Source of the DNA: Bradymonadales bacterium
GTDB lineage: Bacteria; Myxococcota_A; Bradymonadia; JAFGEP01
NCBI GenBank assembly: GCA_016931535.1
Contig: JAFGEP010000005.1
Coordinates: 62,001-126,000 of the forward strand
Direction of reading: 5' to 3'
Length of the DNA stretch: 64,000 nucleotides
The stretch's first letter is position 1; every line of letters starts with the position of its first letter. The notes under the pieces were generated by a model that was not told the origin of the DNA, searched no databases, and worked only from the letters and a program-made list of their open reading frames with translations. The position numbers were made by a program, and so were the translations under genes. Positions 37,293 to 45,283 of this stretch are shown here, one piece after another.

Positions 37293-38699
37293 TCACGCCT
37301 GGGCGAACAGCTCCCGAACCCGCGCCTCCGGCTGGTTGATCTCCTCGGACAGGTAGCCCCATTCACCTGGGCTCATCTCCCGACCTTCCGCCTGCTTCTT
37401 GATGTTCTTCAGGTAGGTCAGCCGCAACCGGTCGAGCGGAACCTCGACCGCCTGGATCTGGCCGTGGTGGGTCGGGATCACGATGGCCTCTCCCGGCTTG
37501 TTCTCGCGGGGATCGCCGCGCCGCACCTCGACCCCGTTCTGCCTGGCGAAGGTGAGCTGCGCGGTGGGGTGCTTGCCCGCCCCCGTGTACTCGGTCTCCT
37601 GGACCACCACGATCTGCTCCGAGTCCATCTCCCGGGCGATGGCGACGGCTGCCGCCAGCGAGGTGTTTCCGGCCGGCCCTCGTTCGATCCCCTCGGCAGC
37701 CGCCAGCATCTCGGTGGTGTAAAACACCTCCCCTTGGGTGACGGTGAGGTAGCGGTCCAGGTAGCGCAGCGGTCTGGCCGCCGAGCGAGGCACATCGCTT
37801 CGATCGGGCCAGGTGGCGAAGGGAACGCCGAAACCGGTGTGGCCGGTGGTGAAGCTCTTGCGGTTGAAGTCCCGATCGCTGGCCATGTGCAGGCCGGACA
37901 GGTCGACGCTGGCACCGATGATCAGGGTCTGGTCCGCTCCCGCCTTGCGCACTCCCCGGGCCGTGCCGGTGACGTTTCCGCCCCCGGCATGGGTCACGAT
38001 GACCGCATCCGGCTGGCGTCCCACCCGCTGCTCACACTGTTGGACCAGCTCGTAGCCCAGGCTCTCGATACCGGCCACGCTGTAGGGGGTATACAGCGAC
38101 GCGTTGAAAAAGCCGGTCTCCTCCAACACGCACAGCATGGTGTAGAACAGCTCCGGTCCCACCGTCAGCATCAGCACCTCGGCACCCAGCGCCTCGCACT
38201 TGCGGGCTTTCTCCACGATCTCCGGCTGTCCCGCCCCCCGGGAGTCGAACACCTCCTGCACGATGATGGCCCGAAGACCGGCCATGGTGGCCTGGCTAAC
38301 GACCGCAGCGCCGTAGTTCCCACTGGTGGCCGCCGCCACCCCCGGATAACCCGCTCGAGCCGCCTCGTGCACGGAAAGACTGGCACGGCGGGCCTTGAAG
38401 GAGCCGGAGGCGTTGGCCGCCTCGTCCTTGACGAAGATACGCGCACCATGTCCCGGCGCAGCGGTCGAGCGGACCAGGCGAGTGATATTGGCCAGCTCGT
38501 ACAGCGGGGTGTCGCCCACCTTGACGGCACGCTGCACCTGGTGGATCCGCTCGAGGGTGTAGCCGGTAGACTCCATCAGCCCTTCGTAGTCGAACGCGAC
38601 CCCCCCCAGCTCGAACCGGTCGAAATCGATCCCCAACGCTCGGCGGACGATCTCGGAGCGCCGGGCCATCACCGCCTGATAGCTCGTGTCGCGGCTCAT
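37293..38699 (-). CDS. ortB: 2-Amino-4-oxopentanoate thiolase beta subunit
   Basis: 468 residues. A PLP fold-type II enzyme: KDEAANASGSFKARRASLSV carries the Schiff-base Lys, ATSGNYGAAVVSQATMAG the phosphate/Asn loop, and VTHAGGGNVTGTARG the Gly-rich phosphate loop. This layout is specific for OrtB. With OrtA it splits 2-amino-4-oxopentanoate with CoA into acetyl-CoA and alanine. The ATG overlaps the ortA stop (ATGA). A 49-base gap to oraS holds only that gene's ribosome site. Confidence 0.94.
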   Translation of the reverse strand: MSRDTSYQAVMARRSEIVRRALGIDFDRFELGGVAFDYEGLMESTGYTLERIHQVQRAVKVGDTPLYELANITRLVRSTAAPGHGARIFVKDEAANASGSFKARRASLSVHEAARAGYPGVAAATSGNYGAAVVSQATMAGLRAIIVQEVFDSRGAGQPEIVEKARKCEALGAEVLMLTVGPELFYTMLCVLEETGFFNASLYTPYSVAGIESLGYELVQQCEQRVGRQPDAVIVTHAGGGNVTGTARGVRKAGADQTLIIGASVDLSGLHMASDRDFNRKSFTTGHTGFGVPFATWPDRSDVPRSAARPLRYLDRYLTVTQGEVFYTTEMLAAAEGIERGPAGNTSLAAAVAIAREMDSEQIVVVQETEYTGAGKHPTAQLTFARQNGVEVRRGDPRENKPGEAIVIPTHHGQIQAVEVPLDRLRLTYLKNIKKQAEGREMSPGEWGYLSEEINQPEARVRELFAQA

Positions 38700-39034
38700 G
38701 GCTGACCTCCTTTGCCATCACCGGCCAGCAGGCCTCTCAGCTCCCGACGGATCTCGCTCCCCACCTCCAGCAGCTCCGGTACCGGCTGGCCAAAGTCGTG
38801 GGAGAAGCGAGGGGTGGGATCGGTCAGAAGACCGGTGAGCAGGCGGTCCGCCAGGGTGCGGACGGTCGCCTGATCGCCGGGCCGGGCCGGTTCGGTCAAG
38901 AAGCCGCGAACCCGGAGAATGAGGTCGGTTTGCCGTGTGTCGGCAGGAACCGTCTCGGGACGGTGGCCGGCTGGCAACACGACCTGGGTCACCTCCACCC
39001 AGGTGCCGGCAGAAATCAGCTCCACTTCTGACAT
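38696..39034 (-). CDS. ortA: 2-Amino-4-oxopentanoate thiolase alpha subunit
   Basis: 112 residues (family about 100). The start at 39034 is favoured because GGGGAG lies 6 bases upstream; an ATG two codons before sits directly on that site. Typical OrtA features: N-terminal ISAGTWVEVTQVVLPAGHR, ETVPADTRQTDL and a RVRGFLTEPARPGDQATVRTL-type middle. It overlaps ortB and follows ord by 50 bases. It forms the active thiolase with OrtB. Confidence 0.93.
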   Translation of the reverse strand: MSEVELISAGTWVEVTQVVLPAGHRPETVPADTRQTDLILRVRGFLTEPARPGDQATVRTLADRLLTGLLTDPTPRFSHDFGQPVPELLEVGSEIRRELRGLLAGDGKGGQP

Positions 39035-39084
39035 GTTCATCTCCCCTCGACTGGGTGCGATCGGACCAGGGCACAAGCCTCAGG

Positions 39085-40116
39085 TCATCTCCCCCCAGCA
39101 CTCAACGACCCCATCAGGGCGGTAGGAACCGGCAGGTCGAGCATGGTGACCAACCCCGGCCTGGCACGGACGACCTGGGGGATCATGTTGACCGCCACGG
39201 CGATCGTGCCCTTTCCGCCCGGTATCTCGGGCACGTTGGAGAGATTGAGGCCCGGATCACCCTCGATCCGGATGTAGTCGCCGGTGTTGACCCCCTCCAG
39301 CTGAGGGTGGATCTGTTGCGGATGGATCAGCTTGATCTTCGGCTCCCCGTCCACATAGCCGATGCCGACATGGCGGCAACCGGCGACCATTCCCGGCTCG
39401 ACCTTGACCACCGGGGTCTCGCGAAACACGGAGCTGACGATCGGCTCCCGGATCTGCTCTACCCGGTCCAGGGTCCACCCCAGCGCCCCGGCGATCATGC
39501 GGATGCTCTCATCGAAACCGATGTGGCCGACAATGGTTCCCTCTTTTAGGCCCTTGTGGAACTCCTCGGGGGTGGTGCCCACCCCCTGGGTTCTCATCAC
39601 GGTCGTCCCGAAGGGGGAGAGATCGTTGATCCGGCTGGCCTCGATCCGGTCCACCCGGATCATGGCGCCGGAGAACAGGACGATGACCAGGTCCAGGATG
39701 AAGCCCGGGTTGATCCCGGTACCCAGGCAGGTGACCCGGTTGGCCTCGAAGGCCTGGTGGATCTGCTCGGCCAGCTCGGGCTCCTTGGCCCAGGGATAGG
39801 ACATCTCCTCGGCGATGGTGATGCAGTTCTTGCCCGACTCGGCGATGGAGATCAGCTCCCGGTAGACGGTCCGGGTGAAGGAGTCGGTCGTGTGCAGAAC
39901 CAGATCGGCCTGGAGGGCCAGGGCAGCGGCCGGATCGTTGAAGACCGGTGCCCCGATCCGCCCCAGCCCCAGCGACTCCCCCAGGTCGGCGTCGCCCTGG
40001 ACGGCCCGCCGCTTGATCCCACCGACCACCTGGAAGTAACCGGGCTTGTCCAGCATCATCTTGACCATGCCCGAGCCCATCGCCCCTGTTCCCCACTGGA
40101 TGACCTTGTAGCTCAT
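39085..40116 (-). CDS. ord: 2,4-Diaminopentanoate dehydrogenase
   Basis: 343 residues from the ATG at 40116, preceded by GGGAGGG. The N-terminal Rossmann motif is YKVIQWGTGAMGSGMVKMML. DAPDH-type sequences such as VVGGIKRRAVQGDADLGESLGL, ADLVLHTTDSFT and GTGINPGFILDLVIV follow. It oxidises and deaminates 2,4-diaminopentanoate to 2-amino-4-oxopentanoate with NAD(P)+. It is the first gene of the ornithine operon, with a likely promoter in the 144-base gap upstream. Confidence 0.95.
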   Translation of the reverse strand: MSYKVIQWGTGAMGSGMVKMMLDKPGYFQVVGGIKRRAVQGDADLGESLGLGRIGAPVFNDPAAALALQADLVLHTTDSFTRTVYRELISIAESGKNCITIAEEMSYPWAKEPELAEQIHQAFEANRVTCLGTGINPGFILDLVIVLFSGAMIRVDRIEASRINDLSPFGTTVMRTQGVGTTPEEFHKGLKEGTIVGHIGFDESIRMIAGALGWTLDRVEQIREPIVSSVFRETPVVKVEPGMVAGCRHVGIGYVDGEPKIKLIHPQQIHPQLEGVNTGDYIRIEGDPGLNLSNVPEIPGGKGTIAVAVNMIPQVVRARPGLVTMLDLPVPTALMGSLSAGGR

Positions 40117-40219
40117 GACGGTTTTCCCTCCCCGCTTGAAACCCAATGCACCAGCCCGAAGCGCTCGGCCCGAAAGACGGCCGAAACCGGGCCGCTCAGA
40201 GCCTGAAAGGCGGATGTAT

Positions 40220-40247
40220 CCCTACTAGGGACCGATTGCGCTGTCAA
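40220..40247 (-). promoter_or_regulatory. Probable ord-operon promoter with 13-base palindrome
   Basis: On the minus strand a perfect TTGACA (40242-40247) is followed by a spacer containing the inverted repeat TCCCTA-G-TAGGGA (40219-40231). A weak -10 lies near there and the ATG of ord is about 100 bases on. The palindrome overlaps the promoter, so a repressor or activator site is plausible. Confidence 0.4.
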
Positions 40248-40260
40248 TGTTGGGAGGGGC

Positions 40261-42711
40261 TCAGGGCTCGAGCACCGACCGGATCCAGGAGGTCAGGTCG
40301 GCGAACCCGGCGGGGGGGGTCGCCTTACCGGCCAGCCAGCGGGTGGCCTTGTCGGCGATCATCTGCCACTCGACCTTCCGATCGGCGAACCGCTTTTCGA
40401 GCGCGAACAGGGCGGTCAGGGTAGCCACCACCCGCTGTGCCAGGCTGGCGTCTGGCACTTTCAGCTCGGCGGCAGCCTGCTTCAGCGCATTCAGTGAAAC
40501 CGGGGAGAGGGCAGCCAGGTCCTCGGAGAGCAGAAAGGAGCCGTCGGCCTGCTGGCCGAGGATGAGGCGGATGTAGTCGTCCTCCTCGCCTCGCCCCATG
40601 CCAGCGGGTATCGCCAGCTCCTCGACCTCATCCGCATAACCCATCGCCTTGGCCTGATGTGCCGGAGGAGCAGCGCGGACCTGGGCCGCATCCATGAAGC
40701 TGGCCTGCTTGCGGCCCAGGCCACCGGTGACCGCTTCGGCCAAGGCCTTGAAGACCCCGCCGGGCTTCTTCCCTTTCTTGGGAGCGGGAGCCCGCATCCC
40801 TGCCATCCGGCCCATCGACGAGCTGGCCTGCGGCGCCATGGCGGCGGCAAAGACCACGCCGGGTGGCGGAGATGACAGCGGCATGCCGGCCACCATCCGC
40901 TCAACACCATGCCAGCCCTTGGTCAGGGCCACCGGGATCCTCCGGAGCTCGGCGGGCTGTTTCTGATCCGCCTTCTCTCGCTCCTCGATGGCGACGAAGC
41001 TGGTTTCGGAGGAGATCAGGTGGTAGCGGCGGGCCAGATCGACGATGGCCTGGCGGACGCGCGCCTCCCGGCGCGTGCCCTGGGCGGACCCTTTCCGCTT
41101 GCTCAGCTCGGCGCGCCCCTCCTCCAGGTCCTGGATCGCTCGACGCGCCAGGAGAACCGCCACCTGATCGCCCTCCGTGGCCTTTTCCGGGTCGACCTGG
41201 ACCGCAAAGCGCAACGGCCCCTCTGGACTGTTTGCCACCACGGCGACCTCCCCGGGACCGCCTCCGGTCAGCCTGCCGTACACCGTGAGCCGGTCACCGC
41301 CAAACAGGGGTGGCAGCTCGCAGGGCGCCACCAGGTCCACCTCCAGGTTTCCCCAGTCCATCTTGACATCGGAAAGGTTGGCCGCCGTCATGCGGGCAAA
41401 CTGCCGCAACACCTTGGGCTCGATCCGCTCGTTGGGCTGGATCAGCTCGACCTGCCCCCTGGAAGCCCTGGCGATGCCCCGCACCAGGTGCTCGGATACC
41501 CCGTAACCGATGCCGAAGGTGAAGATCCGGCACTGGTCGGCGCTGCTCGAGACCCGCTCGATACAGCGCTGCTCGTTGGAAACCTGGCCGTCGGTGAGCA
41601 GCATCACCTGGCGCGACAGCCCCTCGGTGAGCGGGGAGTCGAGGATCGATTCCAGGGCTTCCAACAGCTCGGTACCGCCCAGGTCGGCCTGCATCTTCTG
41701 GACCGCCTGGGTTGCCTTGTCGAGCATCTCCTGGGAGTAGGGGACACACTTGGGGAAAAGAGACTGGAAGCTGCTGCCAAAACCGACGATGTTGAAGCGA
41801 TCCCCTTCCTCCAGTGAGCGCAGACAGAGCAGGAGGGCCCGCCGCGCCTGCTCGATGCTCTCTCCCTGCATCGAACCCGACCGATCCAAGAGAAAGACGA
41901 TCTCGTGATGGCCGCGCTCCATCCCCGAAAGGTCCGGAAACAGGTTGACCATCACCGTCCGCGTCCCGTCCTCCTCCCGCCCCACCACGGCGGAGGCCTG
42001 GTGAGGATGGGCCAGGGTCACCGTCAGCACGAAATCCCGATCGAGCTGGACCTCTTCGCCCATCAGCTCCACGTGCACCTTCCGCCCATCGATCACTACC
42101 CGCGCAGGGTGCGAGGGACAGGCAACCTCGCCAACCTCGTCGGCCGCATCCAGATCCACCGTCAGCTTCAGACCATAGGGAACACCGCCAACCACCGTGG
42201 GGGGAGCGATATGATCCAGCTCGGCGGGATCCATGGTCTTGGCCTCTTCCGGAGAGATATAGCGGGGGGAGATGGTCGTGGGGATCATCACCCGGATCTG
42301 GTCGTTCACCTGCTCCAGCTCGGTGACGTAGCGGATCCGGATGACCGCCTCCTGGTCGGGCAACAGGTTCCCGACGCTGGCGGTGAAGATGTTGGGGCGA
42401 TCCTGGTCCATCAGGAAGGCCCCGTGTCCTGCCGCCATGGCCTCGTCATACTGCTCGAAGGCCTTCTCCTTCTCCTCCACCTGGCCGACGATCCGCCGTC
42501 CTCCGATCTCGGCCTCGAATCCGCATACAGCACTCGATTCCTCCAGGGGGAAGCTGTACACCGCCTCGATCGGCTTCGACTCCATATTCTTGTAGCGCTG
42601 CGAAACCACGACGCGACTGGCTACCCCCGTTGCGTTGACCTCGACCTGGACGCCGAGCAGGGGTACCCGCTCTCCTTGTGCGAACAGTCCTCCAGCTTCA
42701 CCTTGGCTCAT
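40261..42711 (-). CDS. VIT and von Willebrand A domain protein
   Basis: 816 residues from the ATG at 42711. The VIT domain (about 1-130) has VYSFPLEESSAVCGFEAEIG, the inter-alpha-trypsin-type pattern. The VWA domain (about 280-440) has the MIDAS motif DRSGSMQGES followed by FNIVGFGSSF and LLTDGQVSNE. A Met/Ala/Pro/Lys-rich linker (about 650-710) precedes a C-terminal helical domain ending near the stop (LTSWIRSVL). There is no signal peptide, so it is probably cytosolic. VIT/VWA proteins bind partners through metal at MIDAS; the ligand here is unknown. It starts inside the MerR gene, so the two are co-expressed. Confidence 0.85.
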   Translation of the reverse strand: MSQGEAGGLFAQGERVPLLGVQVEVNATGVASRVVVSQRYKNMESKPIEAVYSFPLEESSAVCGFEAEIGGRRIVGQVEEKEKAFEQYDEAMAAGHGAFLMDQDRPNIFTASVGNLLPDQEAVIRIRYVTELEQVNDQIRVMIPTTISPRYISPEEAKTMDPAELDHIAPPTVVGGVPYGLKLTVDLDAADEVGEVACPSHPARVVIDGRKVHVELMGEEVQLDRDFVLTVTLAHPHQASAVVGREEDGTRTVMVNLFPDLSGMERGHHEIVFLLDRSGSMQGESIEQARRALLLCLRSLEEGDRFNIVGFGSSFQSLFPKCVPYSQEMLDKATQAVQKMQADLGGTELLEALESILDSPLTEGLSRQVMLLTDGQVSNEQRCIERVSSSADQCRIFTFGIGYGVSEHLVRGIARASRGQVELIQPNERIEPKVLRQFARMTAANLSDVKMDWGNLEVDLVAPCELPPLFGGDRLTVYGRLTGGGPGEVAVVANSPEGPLRFAVQVDPEKATEGDQVAVLLARRAIQDLEEGRAELSKRKGSAQGTRREARVRQAIVDLARRYHLISSETSFVAIEEREKADQKQPAELRRIPVALTKGWHGVERMVAGMPLSSPPPGVVFAAAMAPQASSSMGRMAGMRAPAPKKGKKPGGVFKALAEAVTGGLGRKQASFMDAAQVRAAPPAHQAKAMGYADEVEELAIPAGMGRGEEDDYIRLILGQQADGSFLLSEDLAALSPVSLNALKQAAAELKVPDASLAQRVVATLTALFALEKRFADRKVEWQMIADKATRWLAGKATPPAGFADLTSWIRSVLEP

Positions 42712-43183
42712 CTTCGCCTCCTCTGTGCGGATCTTCGGAGACCTCCCCGGAATGCCGAGGGTCCGCGTTGTTAGCCGCATACTCACCATCCAGGATCCGC
42801 CGGCATGCCTCGACCAGCTTGTCGATGACCTGCACTGGAGGATTCCCGGCGTTTGCATCGAACTCGAGACGCACCCCCGGACCTACCGGGAACCGAAAGA
42901 CCACATCGGCCAGCGGGGAAGGTCCTTCTGTTGGCCGCAAAGAGCTGTCGGCACACTCCCCCAGGCGGCCGATCGCATCCAACCCCACACCCTCCCGCTG
43001 CAGACGGCGCACACGGGCGATCTGCTCGATATGGGTGTCGGTATAGTGGTTTCCACGACCCCGCCCCGCGGGGGGATCGATCAGGCCCCGCACCACGTAG
43101 TATCGAACTGTTCGCGTACTGACACCGGTGCGTTGGGCAACTTCGGAGATGGAGTACAGCCGGTTTTCTTGCGTGTCGCTCAT
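42698..43183 (-). CDS. MerR-family transcriptional regulator
   Basis: 161 residues. The winged helix-turn-helix is YSISEVAQRTGVSTRTVRYY near residue 10, then the GRGNHYTD wing and the dimer helix ARVRRLQREGVGLDAIGRL. The C-terminal region (about 75-135) has no Cys metal site and looks like a small ligand or partner domain. The gene overlaps the VIT/VWA start by 14 bases and diverges from the TPR gene; repeated boxes in the gap suggest autoregulation. The inducer is unknown. Confidence 0.88.
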   Translation of the reverse strand: MSDTQENRLYSISEVAQRTGVSTRTVRYYVVRGLIDPPAGRGRGNHYTDTHIEQIARVRRLQREGVGLDAIGRLGECADSSLRPTEGPSPLADVVFRFPVGPGVRLEFDANAGNPPVQVIDKLVEACRRILDGEYAANNADPRHSGEVSEDPHRGGEDEPR

Positions 43184-43189
43184 GAACCT

Positions 43190-43228
43190 AATTTGACATC
43201 CAAGTGTCTAATTGTCAAGTGTCAAATT
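43190..43228. promoter_or_regulatory. Operator-like inverted and direct repeats between merR and the TPR gene
   Basis: AATTTGACA (43190-43198) is an inverted repeat of TGTCAAATT (43220-43228). CAAGTGTC occurs directly repeated at 43201 and 43216, 15 bases apart. They lie 7 bases before the merR start, and TTGACA sequences occur on both strands. Probable MerR binding and divergent promoter region. Confidence 0.55.
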
Positions 43229-43291
43229 TTGTTTTCAGAACCGATCTCCGGGGGTGTTGCCACATCCCTTTCTCGGCTATACTGGGTCTCC

Positions 43292-45229
43292 ATGACAGAC
43301 CCCTCAGATGATTCCAGGCTCAAGCAGCTCGACGATCGGTTCCGGCAGGCGATGGCCCACCGAAAGAAAGGGGAGAGCGAGCTGGCGGAAAACCTGCTGT
43401 GCGAGATTTTACAGGAGTATAGAGCCGAGGGATACCCGGATCGGGAGGTCATGGTCACAATCAACCTGGCCCAGATCCTACATCAGCAAGGCAGACTGGA
43501 CGAGGCGGTCGAGGAGTACCAGCGCGCCCTGGAGCAGGCCGAGCGTCTGGACGACACCAGGCGGAAGGCGTTGATCTTGGGGGCGCTTTCCGTCATCGAC
43601 GCCAACCGGGGGGATCGAGAGGGGTCCAGGCATCTGCTGGAGGAATCGTTGCGGCTCTACCGCGAGGTGGGAGATCCGGTGGGAATCGCCAACCAGCTGG
43701 GCAACCTTGGGCTGCTGCGGCAAAGCGAGGGCCGGGTGAGCGAGGCGCTGGAGTGCTTCAGTCAGGCGGCGGCCCTCTTTGCCGCGGTGGGCAATGCGCC
43801 GGGAGCGATCGGGGTACTGCAGTGTGTGGGCGAGCTGCAGCGACGCCAGGGAGAGTATGCCGCCGCCATGGTCTCTCATCAGAATGCGCTGCTGCTGGCG
43901 CAGCAGGTCGGCGATCTGCCACGCCAGGCCCAGTCGCTTCGAGCCATCGGGCAGCTGGAACGGGTGAAGGGAAATCTCGACACCGCCGCTCGCTTCATTG
44001 AAAAGGGGATGTCGCTGCACCAGCGGACGGGAGATGGTTCGGGAGTCCTGGCGGGCTTGATCGACCTGGGGACGGTCGAGTTTGCCCGGGGCCGCCCGGC
44101 AGAAGCCATCGGCCGGTTGGATCGCTGCATTGCAGAGGCCGGGCGACTTCGGCTCTTTACCCCGCTGGTCAAGGCGCTGCTGAACCGGGCGCTGTACCGT
44201 CTGGACACCGATCGGATGGACCTGGTTCAGGCCGACCTCGACGAGGTGAAGCGACTCCTCGATTCCCAGGATGATCCTTCCCTGTGGAGTCTCTGGTCGC
44301 TGACCACCGTGCGGATCCTGCTGCGGGAGAGTCGATGGGAAGAGGCCGGTCGCCTCTTGCAGGAGGAGCTGGAGAGGGTCACCACGGCCAACCTGGTCGG
44401 AGTCCGGCCGGCCATTCTGGGGTTGATCGCTTCTCTGGACACGGTGTTGGGAAAGACGCGCCAGGGTATCGAGGGGTTCCACCAGGCGGAGGCTCTCTAC
44501 CGGGCGCTGGGAGACGCGGAGGGAACACGCATGGCCGTCCTGGCCTACGCCCAGAACGTGGCCGAGACCGGCGCCATCCAGGAAAGCCTGGCCGCGCTGG
44601 ATGGGCTGTGGAAAAGATACCAGCAGCAGAAATCGTCCCAGCCGGTCGTTCAGGGGGAGATCCTGCTGGGCCGCGCCACGGTGCATCACCTCCGGGGTGC
44701 CTATCGGGAGGCTCTCGCCGACCTGGCGCTGGCGATCGAGAGCTACCGCGAGGCGGATAGCCAGGTCAGTTGGGTAGGCTCCCAGGTGTTCGAGGCCAAG
44801 GTCATGCTGGACGCTCATCGGGTGGCCGGGGCACCCTTGCCCGAAGAGCTGGGGGAGCGGCTGGATCAGCTGGTGGCCCAGGCCGACACCTTCCGATCCC
44901 CCACCATCTCCACCATCGCCCATCTGACGCAAGCCGAGGCGTGGCTTGCGTTCGATCGAGCCGAACAGGGCAGGAGCGGCACACCGGCGGCGGCCGACCG
45001 GACCGAGCTGGTGAGGAAGGAGGCGCTGCAGGCCCTGCAGCAGTCGGAGGAGATCGGGTTTCCCGTGGGCGTCTGCCGAAGCCTCGAGCTGTTTGCGTGG
45101 CTGGATGACGATCGCGAGAAAGCCAAGCGGGCCCGCGATCTGTGGCTCTCCATGGAGTGCACGGTTCGAGCCGCACAGCTGACAGAAGAGTGGGGGTTGG
45201 CCGCACCCAGTGAAATGGAAAAACCTTGA
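43292..45229 (+). CDS. TPR-repeat protein
   Basis: 645 residues from the ATG at 43292. About 10-14 tetratricopeptide units cover residues 10-600, e.g. ALEQAERLDDTRRKALILGA and VGIANQLGNLGLLRQSEGR, each a helix pair with Ala/Gly/Leu at the standard positions. There is no signal or membrane segment. TPR proteins of this kind act as scaffolds or sensors with protein kinases in these bacteria. The next gene, 54 bases on, is a Ser/Thr kinase, so a signalling pair is likely but inferred. It is divergent from merR. Confidence 0.82.
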   Translation: MTDPSDDSRLKQLDDRFRQAMAHRKKGESELAENLLCEILQEYRAEGYPDREVMVTINLAQILHQQGRLDEAVEEYQRALEQAERLDDTRRKALILGALSVIDANRGDREGSRHLLEESLRLYREVGDPVGIANQLGNLGLLRQSEGRVSEALECFSQAAALFAAVGNAPGAIGVLQCVGELQRRQGEYAAAMVSHQNALLLAQQVGDLPRQAQSLRAIGQLERVKGNLDTAARFIEKGMSLHQRTGDGSGVLAGLIDLGTVEFARGRPAEAIGRLDRCIAEAGRLRLFTPLVKALLNRALYRLDTDRMDLVQADLDEVKRLLDSQDDPSLWSLWSLTTVRILLRESRWEEAGRLLQEELERVTTANLVGVRPAILGLIASLDTVLGKTRQGIEGFHQAEALYRALGDAEGTRMAVLAYAQNVAETGAIQESLAALDGLWKRYQQQKSSQPVVQGEILLGRATVHHLRGAYREALADLALAIESYREADSQVSWVGSQVFEAKVMLDAHRVAGAPLPEELGERLDQLVAQADTFRSPTISTIAHLTQAEAWLAFDRAEQGRSGTPAAADRTELVRKEALQALQQSEEIGFPVGVCRSLELFAWLDDDREKAKRARDLWLSMECTVRAAQLTEEWGLAAPSEMEKP

Positions 45230-45283
45230 TTGTCCAGCCATTCGCTCGGAAGATGGCCGCAGCGTCAACTGGAAACGAGTCCG

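Noticed and set aside
31056..40116. Reading the cluster as lysine fermentation (kamDE)
   Set aside because: ortA, ortB, ord and orr are specific to ornithine, and oraE is one 728-residue chain with its own small subunit.
40117..40260. Cobalamin riboswitch before the B12-dependent operon
   Set aside because: The gap is too short and no B12-box-like core was seen.
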